Position numbers and translations under genes: made by a program
In this document: piece by piece, positions 1 through 9,633 of the stretch
How positions within the stretch are numbered: the stretch's first letter is position 1
Layout: every line of letters starts with the position of its first letter
Assembly: GCA_024280455.1 (NCBI GenBank)
Contig: JAJRQC010000167.1
Location: 1 to 64,000, forward strand
Source: Deltaproteobacteria bacterium
Lineage (GTDB): Bacteria; Desulfobacterota; Desulfobulbia; Desulfobulbales; Desulfobulbaceae
DNA length: 64,000 nucleotides
Direction of reading: 5' to 3'
Notes under the pieces: model-generated
What the model saw: only the letters and a program-made list of their open reading frames with translations
Databases searched by the model: none
What the model was told of the DNA's origin: nothing

Positions 1-16
1 ACCAACCCAATATTTC

Positions 17-42
17 CCGTAGGATGGGCACCGCCCATCAAC
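17..42. repeat. Partial copy of the MITE-interior motif at the window edge
   Basis: CCGTAGGATGGGCACCGCCC followed by ATCAA matches the interior motif of the MITE-like family. The element continues, if at all, outside the window. The rest of 1-153 holds no gene. Confidence 0.45.
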
Positions 43-153
43 CATGCAACCACCGCGCCGCAGCCGGGACGCCCATTTCATGTTGGCCATGCCCAACCTG
101 CGGAGTTTTCTTTTACAAAATACCGGGGTTGCAGACGCGGTGACAGGGCATGA

Positions 154-1419
154 TTATTTGCCCAGGATAAAGGCAACATTTGTCGTTGCCGCACCTCCGA
201 TATTCAACATCATCCCATTACGGACAGGCCCGATCTGGCAATCTCCGGCTTTTCCCATAATCTGTCTGTATACATCCAGAAACATGCGAACACCGCTGGC
301 ACCGACAGGATGGCCGATCCCGATAAGCCCGCCGCCGGGATTTATAGGGTAGGATCCACTGCGGGTCACCATGCCGGCCTCAATCGCCTGCAGTTCCTTT
401 CCGGGCGGGGTAATGCCGAAAGCGGAGATCATTGCAAACTCGCTGGATGTAAAACAGTCGTGTGCTTCAAAGGTATCCATATCATCGAACGTCAGTTTTG
501 CCCGCCTGTAGGCATCCTCAACCGTCTGACGGGTCCACGGCAAGATATGGGCATGGGTTTTTGCGTCGTGTATCTTGACGTCCATGGTGAGCGGCGCAAC
601 CCTGTGGCCCCAGCCTTTGACCCTGGGGATTTCAGCGAGATCCTTCGCCTTGCCGGCGGCATAATCCCGGGCAAATGTTTCGGAGCATAATAAAACCGCA
701 ACCGCACCGTCGGTTACCTGGGAACAGTCTGAAACCGCCAGTCGCCCCCCCACGTTGATATTAAAGCGAGATGTTCGGTTGGCGGCATGTTTTTTGTTCA
801 TGAACCATGCTCTGGTATGTGCCTTGGGGTTGTCTTTTGCGTTGGCATAATTCTTGGCAGAGATCTCAGCCAGGGCATCCATGAAGCGCTGCTCCGGATA
901 CTTATATTTCTCCAGCAGCTCGTCGGCCAGTCGACTGAAAAGCTTGGGAAAAGGAAACTCTATGCCTTTTCCCTCTTTTTCGTAATAGGCAGCGGTACCT
1001 AAAAAATCTCCGCCGACAATGGCACCTACGGTTTTCATAACCTCTATGCCCAGAACCAGAGCAACGTCATAATCACCAGCCCGAATCTTAGTGGCCGCGG
1101 CATCAAGAGCAATGGCGCCGGATGCACATGCCGCTTCGTAACGTGCAGCTGGAGCCCCATAGAACACCGGATCGATTTCTGTAAAAAAAGCACCGAGATG
1201 TCCCTGGTTCACATATTGTTCGGCATTGAAATTCCCAACAAAAATTCCGAACCTGTTTTGATCATTTACTATGCGTATATCATTATAATCCAACCCCACA
1301 TCTTCCAGAGCATCTTCAACCGTTTCCTTCATAATGGAAAAAAACGATTTACCCTCCTTTGCCCAATTCCTCTGGAAATCAGTCTGCTCTCCGCCCAGAA
1401 CCCGGACTATATTGTTCAT
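154..1419 (-). CDS. SCP2-type thiolase (acetyl-CoA acetyltransferase family)
   Basis: Predicted to cleave or form 3-ketoacyl-CoA in the cytoplasm. The 421-residue protein has the thiolase nucleophile motif ACASG near residue 95, the AHDCFT motif typical of SCP-x/SCP2-like thiolases, and GHPVGASG near the C-terminus carrying the catalytic His. A GGAG ribosome site lies about 7 bases before the ATG. It follows the hydroxyacyl-CoA dehydrogenase gene by 15 bp on the same strand, so the pair probably catalyses the last two steps of a beta-oxidation-like route or its reverse. The substrate is not readable; SCP2-like members often act on branched or unusual acyl chains. Confidence 0.85.
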   Translation of the reverse strand: MNNIVRVLGGEQTDFQRNWAKEGKSFFSIMKETVEDALEDVGLDYNDIRIVNDQNRFGIFVGNFNAEQYVNQGHLGAFFTEIDPVFYGAPAARYEAACASGAIALDAAATKIRAGDYDVALVLGIEVMKTVGAIVGGDFLGTAAYYEKEGKGIEFPFPKLFSRLADELLEKYKYPEQRFMDALAEISAKNYANAKDNPKAHTRAWFMNKKHAANRTSRFNINVGGRLAVSDCSQVTDGAVAVLLCSETFARDYAAGKAKDLAEIPRVKGWGHRVAPLTMDVKIHDAKTHAHILPWTRQTVEDAYRRAKLTFDDMDTFEAHDCFTSSEFAMISAFGITPPGKELQAIEAGMVTRSGSYPINPGGGLIGIGHPVGASGVRMFLDVYRQIMGKAGDCQIGPVRNGMMLNIGGAATTNVAFILGK

Positions 1420-1434
1420 TGTACAGTCTCCATC

Positions 1435-2754
1435 TCAACAGTTGGCTCTGAACAAGCTGCGTGGATCAAGCGTTTTTTTCAGGGTGTAGCAGGGACCATC
1501 TACTCCGGTTTCCAACAACACTTCGGGGGGAGTGACACCGGCCTGTTCAAGAAAGCAAACGGTCTCCTTCACCCCTCCCAGCAGGTCAACCCAGGCCGAG
1601 GGAGGGACCCAGTTAAAGCCAAATCCCATAACCATATCAAGGCATTCCCGATCCGGAACCACAGTGCCGACCAGTGAAAAGGCGTAGCCTATATAGCGGG
1701 CAAGAACATAGCGGCATATTTCGCCCTCCAGACTCTGTTCCCGGCGAATGACATTCACCGCCCCGCTGTAATCCGAGACCCTGATAAGCGCATTGGCACG
1801 ATCGGCAAATTCAATCTGAATTTCGGGTACAGGTCGATATTGACCCGTCAATATATCGTAACATTGCCCTGCACCCGTACTGCCGGGGACTGAAACATAA
1901 TCATAGAGCCCCTGCCTGGCCTTACGCCCTATCCGGCCAAGATTAATTAACTGCTGCATAAAATCAGGCAGCAGAAACATATCACGTTCCTCCTGACCGT
2001 CCGCACCAGCGTAAATATGATCGACAATAGCCTTATGGATATCAAGACCAACCAGATCAATGGTTTTCAGGAGCGGGAAGACCCGGCCGGTAAAACCACC
2101 TAAAATTGTGTCGATAAACGGGATTCCTCCCCGGTCCTTGTGCTGCTGGGCAAGTTGGACCGCCAGATTGAGCATGAGAAAACCAATCCTGTTCCCTGCA
2201 AACGCCGGGCTGTCGGCCACATGAACCACCTGGCGGCGCAGAATCTTGCTCAAAAAGGATGAGAGCATCTCGGTGACCTCTGGATCAGCTTGAGACGTAG
2301 AGATAAACTCGCACAGCAGCATCTTGTACGGCGGATTGAAAAAATGGGTGCCGAAAAAACAGGGCCTGGCCTCCGGCTTCAATGCTTTTGACAACTTTTC
2401 AATGGAGAGTCCCGAGGTACCGGAAGAAACAATGGTACCGGGTTTCAGGTGAGGATCAACGAGGGACAGCAGAGAACTTTTTGTGGTATAATCTTCTGCA
2501 ACCACCTCCAGCACCCAATCCGAATCCTGAATCGCCTCTTTCAAATCGTGATCATAGGTGCCGGGAATGAGCTGTTCACGAATGGAATCCGAACGAATAG
2601 ACTTGATGGCCCGTTCAATTCCGAACTCGGCCTTATCAATATTCCTTGCCAGCATGTGGACAACGACTCCACCAAAACCGGCTATGATGCCTGCACATTG
2701 GGATCCCACGTTTCCGTTGGCCCCGAGTATGGTTACCGTTCTAATATTGCGCAT
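1435..2754 (-). CDS. 3-hydroxyacyl-CoA dehydrogenase
   Basis: NAD-dependent oxidation of 3-hydroxyacyl-CoA to 3-ketoacyl-CoA. The 439-residue protein starts with a Rossmann glycine motif (TILGANGNVGS, residues 8-18) and carries HFFNPP near residue 138, which includes the catalytic His of this family. The C-terminal part has the length of two HCDH dimerisation domains. No enoyl-CoA hydratase domain is fused to it, unlike FadB. It is the first gene of a two-gene unit with the thiolase downstream. Confidence 0.85.
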   Translation of the reverse strand: MRNIRTVTILGANGNVGSQCAGIIAGFGGVVVHMLARNIDKAEFGIERAIKSIRSDSIREQLIPGTYDHDLKEAIQDSDWVLEVVAEDYTTKSSLLSLVDPHLKPGTIVSSGTSGLSIEKLSKALKPEARPCFFGTHFFNPPYKMLLCEFISTSQADPEVTEMLSSFLSKILRRQVVHVADSPAFAGNRIGFLMLNLAVQLAQQHKDRGGIPFIDTILGGFTGRVFPLLKTIDLVGLDIHKAIVDHIYAGADGQEERDMFLLPDFMQQLINLGRIGRKARQGLYDYVSVPGSTGAGQCYDILTGQYRPVPEIQIEFADRANALIRVSDYSGAVNVIRREQSLEGEICRYVLARYIGYAFSLVGTVVPDRECLDMVMGFGFNWVPPSAWVDLLGGVKETVCFLEQAGVTPPEVLLETGVDGPCYTLKKTLDPRSLFRANC

Positions 2755-2827
2755 AAATCACCCTGGTCAATCGCTGAAAACTGAGAAGGTTAAAACAACA
2801 CCCTGCGATGTACAACGGGACGGTTTG

Positions 2828-2882
2828 AAAAAACGAGAACGGCCGACTCTTCAGATCCAGGCAGGATCTCCGCGAGTCGGCC
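2828..2882 (-). terminator. Rho-independent terminator after the polysaccharide export pair
   Basis: Read on the minus strand, a 9-bp perfect stem (GGCCGACTC / GAGTCGGCC, 2841-2882) is followed by a six-T run at 2833-2828. It sits just past the stop of the Wza-like gene and before the next minus-strand gene. Confidence 0.75.
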
Positions 2883-2896
2883 TCCGGCAGGCAGGA

Positions 2897-3721
2897 TTAA
2901 TCCGCACTTTTATAAAAGCCGTAGCTCAAGTCAAAGGGTATATTCTTGCGGATATACAGATCAACAAAGGTGTTTATATGGGCGATGGCGGACTTGGGAA
3001 CGTAGACAATATCATACGGCTCCAGAACAACATTCTGGGTCACATCCGTCCCGTCCATGGCTGCATCCACATCGACCTTCAAGACAAAGGGTCGTTTCAG
3101 GTTATTGCGCCGGATAATCAAGACTTCACTCCTGCGGGCACTGTTTTTTAATCCCTTGACACTGGCAATGGCCTGCATAATTGTCAACCCTCCCCCCATT
3201 TCAACCATGCCGGGCTGAACAACCTCTCCATCGACATAAACTCTCTGGGAATCAAAAGAGCGGACAATCACACTGATTTCCGGATCCCTGAGATGGGACG
3301 AGAATTTTTCCTTCAGAACGGCGGACAACTCGCTTGTGGTCAGAGAGGCGGCCTGAACTTCCTGAACCAACGGCAGAGAGATACGACCATCCGGGCGAAC
3401 CGTGACGGATTCGTCGAGCAACGGATTATAAAAAAACTTCACATCAATCTCATCGCCCGGATGGATGATATAGGCAGGCGTAACCGAGGCCAGCGAGGGG
3501 GCTGGAGGTTCAAGCGTCCCCTGCTCACTGATTGGAACCGGAGTTTGCGGCCCGGCGCTGCAGCCCGCCAGCAACAACAGCAGAAAGAGAACGCCAAAGA
3601 CACTCTTCAGGAACAGGCTCTTTTCAGCAGCTGCCCGGTCTGCTTGAAATCGCTGCCCGGAAAAAAGACAGCCATCCTCTTTTTCCAAAGAATAACGCGT
3701 ACACATTATGTCTTTAACCAT
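2897..3721 (-). CDS. Polysaccharide export outer-membrane lipoprotein (Wza-like)
   Basis: Outer-membrane export component for capsule or exopolysaccharide. The 274-residue protein has a late signal segment (hydrophobic stretch 41-51) ending in the lipobox LLAGC with Cys54, then a poly-export domain (about 75-155, with IIHPGDEIDV) and an SLBB domain (about 160-215, with VYVDGEVVQPG). At 274 residues it is shorter than classical Wza, as in the reduced family of many Desulfobacterota. Its ATG overlaps the stop of the Wzz-like gene (TGATG at 3719-3723), which suggests translational coupling. An internal start nearer the signal peptide is possible. Confidence 0.8.
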   Translation of the reverse strand: MVKDIMCTRYSLEKEDGCLFSGQRFQADRAAAEKSLFLKSVFGVLFLLLLLAGCSAGPQTPVPISEQGTLEPPAPSLASVTPAYIIHPGDEIDVKFFYNPLLDESVTVRPDGRISLPLVQEVQAASLTTSELSAVLKEKFSSHLRDPEISVIVRSFDSQRVYVDGEVVQPGMVEMGGGLTIMQAIASVKGLKNSARRSEVLIIRRNNLKRPFVLKVDVDAAMDGTDVTQNVVLEPYDIVYVPKSAIAHINTFVDLYIRKNIPFDLSYGFYKSAD

Positions 3722-5121
3722 CAGATTTTCCGCCCCTTCACGTTCTCTATCAGCAGCCCGTAGGAAAGACTGCAGGCAGCTCCCAGGATGATGCCGACCA
3801 AGACATTGAGCTTCTTTCTCGGCTTGATCGGCTTAATCGGCACCATGGGTTTTTCAATAACAACCACATTGACCATCTTCTGCCTGTCCATGGCGTCCCG
3901 TATTCGACTGTCCTCTAGGCGGCCAACAAAATTCTTATATGTTTGCGCAGTCGTATCAACCTGGATCGACAACTCTCTGAACTTTACTTCCTGTTCTGAC
4001 AACTTCTGCAACTGGGCTTCAAGACCTTTCAACTGCCGCTCAAGCTCCGCGGTTTTTTCTTTTTGCCCGACATACTCGGCCCTTACCACAGCAAGTTTAA
4101 AGCTCAACTCCTGATAGACGGAGTTTTGCCCTGTAGAGACTTTTTCCTGGGAACTCTCCCCCTGCTCTGCGAGGAAGTCCCTCACCAGCGCAATCTTCTT
4201 GCGTACAGCTATAACTAATCGATTATCTTCAGGGTATTGTTCCAAAAGCTGCTTTTCCTCAAGCTGCAAGTCCAGCAAAATTGAACTTGAACGGGCCTCA
4301 CTCTGGTCGTTTAGCCTTGTTGTGGATTCCTCGGTTCGTAAAATCCTCTCAGGTACCCTTTCCCGCTCCCGCTCCAATGCGGACGCATTTTCTTCAAGCT
4401 TGGATAAATTACTGCGAACCTCAATGAGCATTGTGTTTATCTGAACATATTGCTCCATGAGTACTCGCTGCTGATGCTTAGGGGAAAAAATTTTGTTTTC
4501 CTGTTTATACAGTGTCAACGCATTCTCAGCATCTTGCAGTTGCCGGCTGTAGACGCCGACCTGTTTTTCCAGAAAGGCCGTCTGCGGATTTTTAAAAATC
4601 TGCAAATGACGTTCCTTAAACAGTTCAGTCAAGAGGCTCACCGCCTGAACAGCAAGCTCAGGATCCTGGTGCTGAAAACTCACATTAATGACATTGGATT
4701 CTTTGACATGAAACAACTGCAACTTCTTCCCAAATCGGCTTACGGCCATGGCCAGCAGCCGTTTTTTGTCCTCCACCTTATCGGCAAGTTTCGGAAAAAG
4801 CTGTTCAAGTCCGATAGAATCAACAACTTTCTCAGCTAATTTTTTACTTCTGAAAATTTCAAGCTCCGTATTGATCCACGGAGTTGTTTTAAAGGTATAC
4901 TGAGGTTGTATTTCTCCACTTTTCCTTACCGGATGATAGAAGTATTCTCTGCCATACTTCACCATGACGCTGGACATAACCTCATAAATCGGAGTCTGGG
5001 TAAGGGTCCAGACTGTCACAATGGAAACAATGATGATAAAAATAACGGACATCCCGAAGAGATGTCTTCGCAATGTAACAAAGATATCAAGCAGGGTATT
5101 TTGACTGTATTCTTCTTGCAT
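3721..5121 (-). CDS. Polysaccharide chain-length/co-polymerase protein (Wzz/GumC-like)
   Basis: Inner-membrane partner of the exporter. The 466-residue protein has a membrane segment near residues 24-43 and another near 440-458, with a long periplasmic region between them rich in Glu/Lys/Leu coiled-coil sequence (about 190-390). A Pro-rich stretch (MVPIKPIKPRKK) precedes the second membrane segment, as in Wzz proteins. There is no Walker A motif after it, so the tyrosine-kinase domain of some BY-kinase fusions is absent. No glycosyltransferases lie next to this pair, so the polymer is unknown. Confidence 0.8.
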   Translation of the reverse strand: MQEEYSQNTLLDIFVTLRRHLFGMSVIFIIIVSIVTVWTLTQTPIYEVMSSVMVKYGREYFYHPVRKSGEIQPQYTFKTTPWINTELEIFRSKKLAEKVVDSIGLEQLFPKLADKVEDKKRLLAMAVSRFGKKLQLFHVKESNVINVSFQHQDPELAVQAVSLLTELFKERHLQIFKNPQTAFLEKQVGVYSRQLQDAENALTLYKQENKIFSPKHQQRVLMEQYVQINTMLIEVRSNLSKLEENASALERERERVPERILRTEESTTRLNDQSEARSSSILLDLQLEEKQLLEQYPEDNRLVIAVRKKIALVRDFLAEQGESSQEKVSTGQNSVYQELSFKLAVVRAEYVGQKEKTAELERQLKGLEAQLQKLSEQEVKFRELSIQVDTTAQTYKNFVGRLEDSRIRDAMDRQKMVNVVVIEKPMVPIKPIKPRKKLNVLVGIILGAACSLSYGLLIENVKGRKI

Positions 5122-5542
5122 TAAAAGATTTGCCTGATCATTGATTTAACGGTTAAAAACTCTACACAACACTATTACGGCAGTCCCATTATAGCGGGCA
5201 AAAAAATAATTTCCAAGGCATCGTTACATTATCATCCTACAATCTTTTTTAATTACCAAGTCTTCATCCGCTTCACAACTAGTATTTCTACGAGCCTTCA
5301 GAGGCATCCTGTTCTCACCGATTACCACCCAGCCACTGAAAAAAGCCAACCGTGGGCAGCGGGTATAGCGCCCTGGAACAGACCACACCTGTTCCGACTC
5401 TACGTCCCTGTTCCGGTAGAACTGAGCTCTGCAAAGCCGTTGGCAAATCCCTTGACGTTCAAGATAGCAAAGGGTAGTTTTAAAGATTTTTTAAAAATCC
5501 GGGCCGCAATACACTGACAATACTGATTACAAAAACCGCCAT
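5122..5542. other. Divergent intergenic region
   Basis: This 421-bp AT-rich gap separates the divergent Wzz-like and SLC13 genes. It holds the minus-strand promoter candidate above and a weaker plus-strand one (TTGACG at 5452-5457, 17-bp spacer, TAGTTT at 5475-5480). I see no gene in it. Confidence 0.5.
5188..5216 (-). promoter_or_regulatory. Candidate sigma70 promoter for the wzz-wza pair
   Basis: On the minus strand, TTGGAA (5216-5211), a 17-bp spacer and a perfect TATAAT (5193-5188) precede the Wzz start by about 65 bp. Prediction by consensus only. Confidence 0.45.
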
Positions 5543-6934
5543 ATGCTTCATTTCTTAAAAACGCATATAAAAAAAATCTTCGCCCTGATTTCCATGCTTG
5601 GCGCGCTGGCGCTGTTACTTTTCTCCACCGACACCTTTTCACCCATTGAAACAAAAACCGCCGCCCTCTCCCTGGTGACTATCGGCTTCTGGGCCACAGG
5701 CGTGATTCCCGAACACATTACCTCGCTGTTATTTTTTCTCCTGGCAATGTTGTTTTCCATAGCAACCCCGGAAGTCATCTTTGCAGGGTTTGCTTCACCC
5801 GCGGTATGGCTGGTTTTCGGCGGCCTGATCATCGGGGTCGCGATCATGACGACCGGACTGGGCAAAAGGATCGCCGACTGGATTGCCACCAGGCTTCACG
5901 GAAGTTACCTGCGCATCATCAGCGGCCTGGTAATAACAGGTGTCCTGTTCAGTTTTCTCATGCCCTCGGCCATGGGACGAGTTGTCCTCCTGACCCCGAT
6001 AGCCATTGCCATAGCGGAACATTTTGGATTCAAAGAAGGCTCTAAGGGAAGAACCGGAGTTCTGCTTGCAATCATTCTCGGCACCTTTATCCCCGCATTC
6101 GGTATATTACCTGCCAATGTGCCCAATATGATTCTTATCGGTATGGCGGAAACCCAGTATCAGGTCTCTCTTCTTTACGGTCCGTACCTGTTCCTGCACT
6201 TTCCGATTCTGGGCCTTGTCAAGGCAGTACTTATCGTCGGCCTCATTCTCTGGTTCTATCCGGATCAACCGGTCGAGATGGCCGAGCAGGATATTGAGCA
6301 ACATCCGCCCATGTCCCGCAATGAGACCATCCTGGCATTTGCCGTCGGCATCATGCTCGCCCTGTGGATGCTCGACTTTCTCCACCATATTTCACCGGCA
6401 TGGATTGCCCTTGCCGGAGCGATTTTTCTGCTCCTTCCCGGCATTGATATTGTCGGCAAAAAACAGTTTAATCAAAAGATCAACTGGGCCTCAATTTTTT
6501 TTATTGCCGGCATCCTCGGCCTCGGGGAAATGATAAATCACTCGGGACTCGGACAGACACTTGCAACAAAAATCATTGCCCTGCTCCCCATTGGTGAGGG
6601 ACGGGATTTTGTCAATTTCGTCTCCATCAGCTTCGCATCCGCCCTGACCGGTATAGCAACCACACTTCCCGGCGTACCCGCAGTCTTCACACCGCTCTCG
6701 GAAACGCTTGCCCAGACCACAGGCTTGCCGATTAAAACGGTACTGATGATGCAGGTTATAGGTTTCTCAACCACTATTTTCCCCTATCAGGCTCCACCCA
6801 TTGTCATCGGCATGCAGTTATCCGGTGAAAAGTTCTCCAGTGCGGCAAAACTCTGTGCGGTTCTGGCAGCAATAACCGCTCTTTTTCTCCTGCCGATCAA
6901 TTATTTCTGGTGGAAACTGCTGGGCTGGTTATAA
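5543..6934 (+). CDS. SLC13/DASS-family membrane transporter
   Basis: Likely a sodium-coupled anion symporter for dicarboxylates, sulfate or a similar anion. The 463-residue protein is almost entirely hydrophobic, with about 11-12 predicted membrane helices. The family-like segment IGFWATGVIPEHITSLLFF lies near residue 46, and a second repeat near residues 370-420 contains FPYQAPPIVIGMQ. It stands alone between two intergenic regions, so the neighbours give no substrate hint. Confidence 0.7.
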   Translation: MLHFLKTHIKKIFALISMLGALALLLFSTDTFSPIETKTAALSLVTIGFWATGVIPEHITSLLFFLLAMLFSIATPEVIFAGFASPAVWLVFGGLIIGVAIMTTGLGKRIADWIATRLHGSYLRIISGLVITGVLFSFLMPSAMGRVVLLTPIAIAIAEHFGFKEGSKGRTGVLLAIILGTFIPAFGILPANVPNMILIGMAETQYQVSLLYGPYLFLHFPILGLVKAVLIVGLILWFYPDQPVEMAEQDIEQHPPMSRNETILAFAVGIMLALWMLDFLHHISPAWIALAGAIFLLLPGIDIVGKKQFNQKINWASIFFIAGILGLGEMINHSGLGQTLATKIIALLPIGEGRDFVNFVSISFASALTGIATTLPGVPAVFTPLSETLAQTTGLPIKTVLMMQVIGFSTTIFPYQAPPIVIGMQLSGEKFSSAAKLCAVLAAITALFLLPINYFWWKLLGWL

Positions 6935-8387
6935 AAAAATATCGGCCACGAAGTGATGCTGATTCAGGGCTATTTTCATACTTTGTTGTGGCTGTGACGT
7001 TAATAATCTGGTCCAGCCATGCTGGCTTATCCGAAAATGGCGCAGAGCGCCTGTGGTGATGTGTGCACCGCAGAGCGGTGCAACAAGTAACCTTCTTGGC
7101 TTCATCTCGATCTCGTGACACCGCTCTGCGGTGTCACGTGTAAATGCCAGGGTGATTTTCATCCTTTGTTGTGCCCGGCCCGCCGGAAATGATGGTTTAT
7201 CAGAATCAATGAACTCAATGTAATCTATACTCAAAACTGAACTTCACTGGTAATCAAATTTCACATTTCATATTGGCAGGTACAGAGAAATCCAGCCGGG
7301 GGGGAGACTAAACAGGAACGCCATGCCTTAAAGTGGTATTTTTTTAAGCGCACACCGACAACCGGGGATCAACGAACTCACACTTGACAACCTGAACACA
7401 GCCGAACCATGCCTCACGGTGCAGCCTTGACCGGCATAACCTGCGCAGCGCCGGGACTATTTTCTTGCGCTGACACCTGCCGATGCTTGCCGAAATCTTT
7501 ACCGATAACGACGTGGTATCACAGTATAATAATTACTACAGACAGCAGGCGAACACTCCGCTTCTGCAGCATGGAATCACACTGGACATACAGTAGAGAC
7601 TATTCTCCACCTCATTAAAGAATATTCTCCATTTCTCCCTACACTCCAGTTGGCCTTATCCTCTTTCACTGGAAGATCAGGCCATTTTTGAAATGTTTAC
7701 ACTGTGTTCTTAAACAATTAAATATTTCAGTTTCATTTTTATCTATTCAGGAACCAATGTTGCATACCTGTAAGAAAGTCGAGAGTTCGAACTTCTAACC
7801 GAAAAGGACGCCCCTGAAGCGCCTCGGAAATCAGTTACCGGAAAAAAACATGGTGAGGGAAATGCGATGTTGGGAATTATCGGAAAACAGAGAGTATACG
7901 GACAAAGCCCGGGTCTGGATCATATGAAAAATCGACAAATAATTTTAACGATTCACAGACTTTTTAATATTTTACTTTTTCAGAAAGAGGAAATGTGGTA
8001 CCTGTAAAAGTATTGCGGCAGAATTCTCTAGGGAGTATTGGGATTCTTTATCAGGAAAATTTGAACCTAAAACAAGACTCTACGCTGACTTCAAGTTACT
8101 ACGTATAAATGCTTCCAGGTCTTGGTCGCCCACTGATAACTCTGGTTAAAATTCAATCAGTAGAATGACGATATTTAATTACTCATTCTGATTAACAGGA
8201 AACGGGCAAAAAAGAAATGCGGCAAATTGTCGCGACCCTTAACGACTGTAGGATACATGATCGGAACTTCAAAAAACTCTCTCTTGGAAAGAGAACTTTA
8301 ACGTCAATGAGAGTAAAGACGGGTTGACTTCATGCAAACTCAGATTTATATATTAATTATAAATTTCAAAAGAGAAAGGTTATCGCT
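6935..8387. other. 1.45-kb gene-poor region with palindromes and direct repeats
   Basis: I see no convincing gene here. It contains two copies of ATTTTCATMCTTTGTTGTG (6972-6990 and 7155-7173, one mismatch), a perfect 15-bp palindrome CACCGCAGAGCGGTG (7066-7080) and a longer palindrome with arms GTGACACCGC and GCGGTGTCAC (7115-7137). A short ORF from about 7483, reading MLAEIFTDNDVV and ending in a stop near 7594, could be a decayed gene end. The last 60 bp carry the promoter of the next gene. Confidence 0.5.
8324..8352 (+). promoter_or_regulatory. Sigma70-type promoter for the binding-protein/YedE gene set
   Basis: TTGACT (8324-8329), an exact 17-bp spacer and TATATA (8347-8352) lie 36 bp before the ATG at 8388. 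A ribosome site (AGAAAGG) follows. Confidence 0.6.
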
Positions 8388-8987
8388 ATGAAACAAAAAA
8401 TTGCTCTCCTCTTCGCAGGCTGCATTATTCTTCTGTATGCATTTGCACTTCCCGCTCAAAGTTGTGTCGGCCGAATCCTGACGCTGTCGATAGATGATAC
8501 GGTTGAACAGAAAGTTATAGGCCAGTTGCTTGCAACCTATATTACGGAACGAACCGGGACCACGGTCAACTTAACGACCGTACTGGATGTAAAGGCAAGC
8601 GAAGACTTAATTGTGGAATGCAAGGCGGATATCTTCTTGAATTACATTAATGTCGGCATGGCAGGCATGGAGGATGCGCGTACCGCAGCGGGTACTCAAG
8701 AGTCCTACTCACTTGTCAAACAGTATTATCTGGAAAAAAACAATATGGTATGGCTGAAGCCTCTTGGCTACAAAGGACCATTGCAGAATGCTGCGGGCAG
8801 CATATCCCTTGCAGTACCGGTCACCACCAAAGACGTCCTGGACAGGTTTCCAGTCTTAGACCGGGTTATCAACAAGTTAAGCGGACGGATTGACGACAGA
8901 ACCATGCAGCAATTGATGCAAAAAGCAGAGACCGACGGGGTTGAGGTTGCAGTTAAAGGCTTTCTGAAAGCCCAGAACCTTATCTAA
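8388..8987 (+). CDS. Secreted OpuAC-like substrate-binding protein, short
   Basis: Signal peptide of about 25 residues (MKQKIALLFAGCIILLYAFALPAQS). The mature part reads like the first half of a glycine-betaine/quaternary-amine binding protein: SIDDTVEQKVIGQLLATYI, then VECKADIFLNYINVGMAG. At 199 residues it is clearly shorter than the usual 270-300, and no ABC ATPase or permease is adjacent. It may be a single-lobe sensor or solute scavenger. It begins the plus-strand set that leads to YedE. Confidence 0.5.
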   Translation: MKQKIALLFAGCIILLYAFALPAQSCVGRILTLSIDDTVEQKVIGQLLATYITERTGTTVNLTTVLDVKASEDLIVECKADIFLNYINVGMAGMEDARTAAGTQESYSLVKQYYLEKNNMVWLKPLGYKGPLQNAAGSISLAVPVTTKDVLDRFPVLDRVINKLSGRIDDRTMQQLMQKAETDGVEVAVKGFLKAQNLI

Positions 8988-9120
8988 TAAGATAAATATC
9001 TGAAACAGGTACTGATACGAGAACAGCTGTACGGCGTTGTGATTAATCGAAAAAAGGTAAGCCCGATATTCCCGTAATCTTGTCGCCCCGGTGAACGGTT
9101 ACGAAAAAAGAGAGGAAAAA

Positions 9121-9615
9121 ATGCAAAAACTGTTTTTAGCTCTGACTGTTGTTTTACTGATGTCCGGTTCCGCTGCTGCCCACGGGAACATTTCAAAGCT
9201 TCCCGACTCGGTCCAGATTCTGCAATACAAGATGAAATTGTACATGAATGCTGACGATGCCGACACCAAAAACAGTCTGGCAATGGCCTATTTTCGAACC
9301 AACCAGCTGGATGAAGCAAAAAATGAGCTCTCCTCTATCCTGGAAAAAGATGCGAATAATTTTAATGCCCTTGACGGGATGGGTCTGGTTTTGATTAAAG
9401 AAGGGAATGGTGCCGAGGCCCTGGACTATTTAAAAAGGGCGCAGAAGGTAAACGACAAGGACGTTATGCTTCATGTCCACCTTTCCGTTGCGCACTCCCA
9501 ACTCAAAGAGGCGGATCTTGCCCGCAGTGAAATGGACAAGGCTAAAGCCCTGGCATCCGGCCCGGAAGAATTGACCAGGATTCAGGAAGAAGTAAAGATG
9601 ATAACCAACTCTTAA
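9121..9615 (+). CDS. Secreted TPR-repeat protein
   Basis: An N-terminal signal peptide (MQKLFLALTVVLLMSGSAAAH) is followed by about three tetratricopeptide repeats (residues about 40-150, e.g. NSLAMAYFRTNQLDEAKNEL and ALDGMGLVLIKEGNGAEAL), predicting a periplasmic scaffold for protein contacts. I chose the ATG at 9121 because it starts the signal peptide and follows AGAGGAAAAA; an in-frame upstream start at 9091 would add ten residues. It lies between two binding-protein genes and is probably cotranscribed with them. Confidence 0.7.
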   Translation: MQKLFLALTVVLLMSGSAAAHGNISKLPDSVQILQYKMKLYMNADDADTKNSLAMAYFRTNQLDEAKNELSSILEKDANNFNALDGMGLVLIKEGNGAEALDYLKRAQKVNDKDVMLHVHLSVAHSQLKEADLARSEMDKAKALASGPEELTRIQEEVKMITNS

Positions 9616-9633
9616 AGGAAAGCGAGAAACGGA

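Noticed and set aside
154-1419. Large plus-strand ORFs at 44-352, 310-690 and 1198-1677
   Set aside because: They are antisense shadows of the thiolase and dehydrogenase genes with no recognisable protein sequence.
7770-7810. tRNA-like T-arm (GAGTTCGAACTTC)
   Set aside because: No acceptor, D or anticodon arm can be folded around it.
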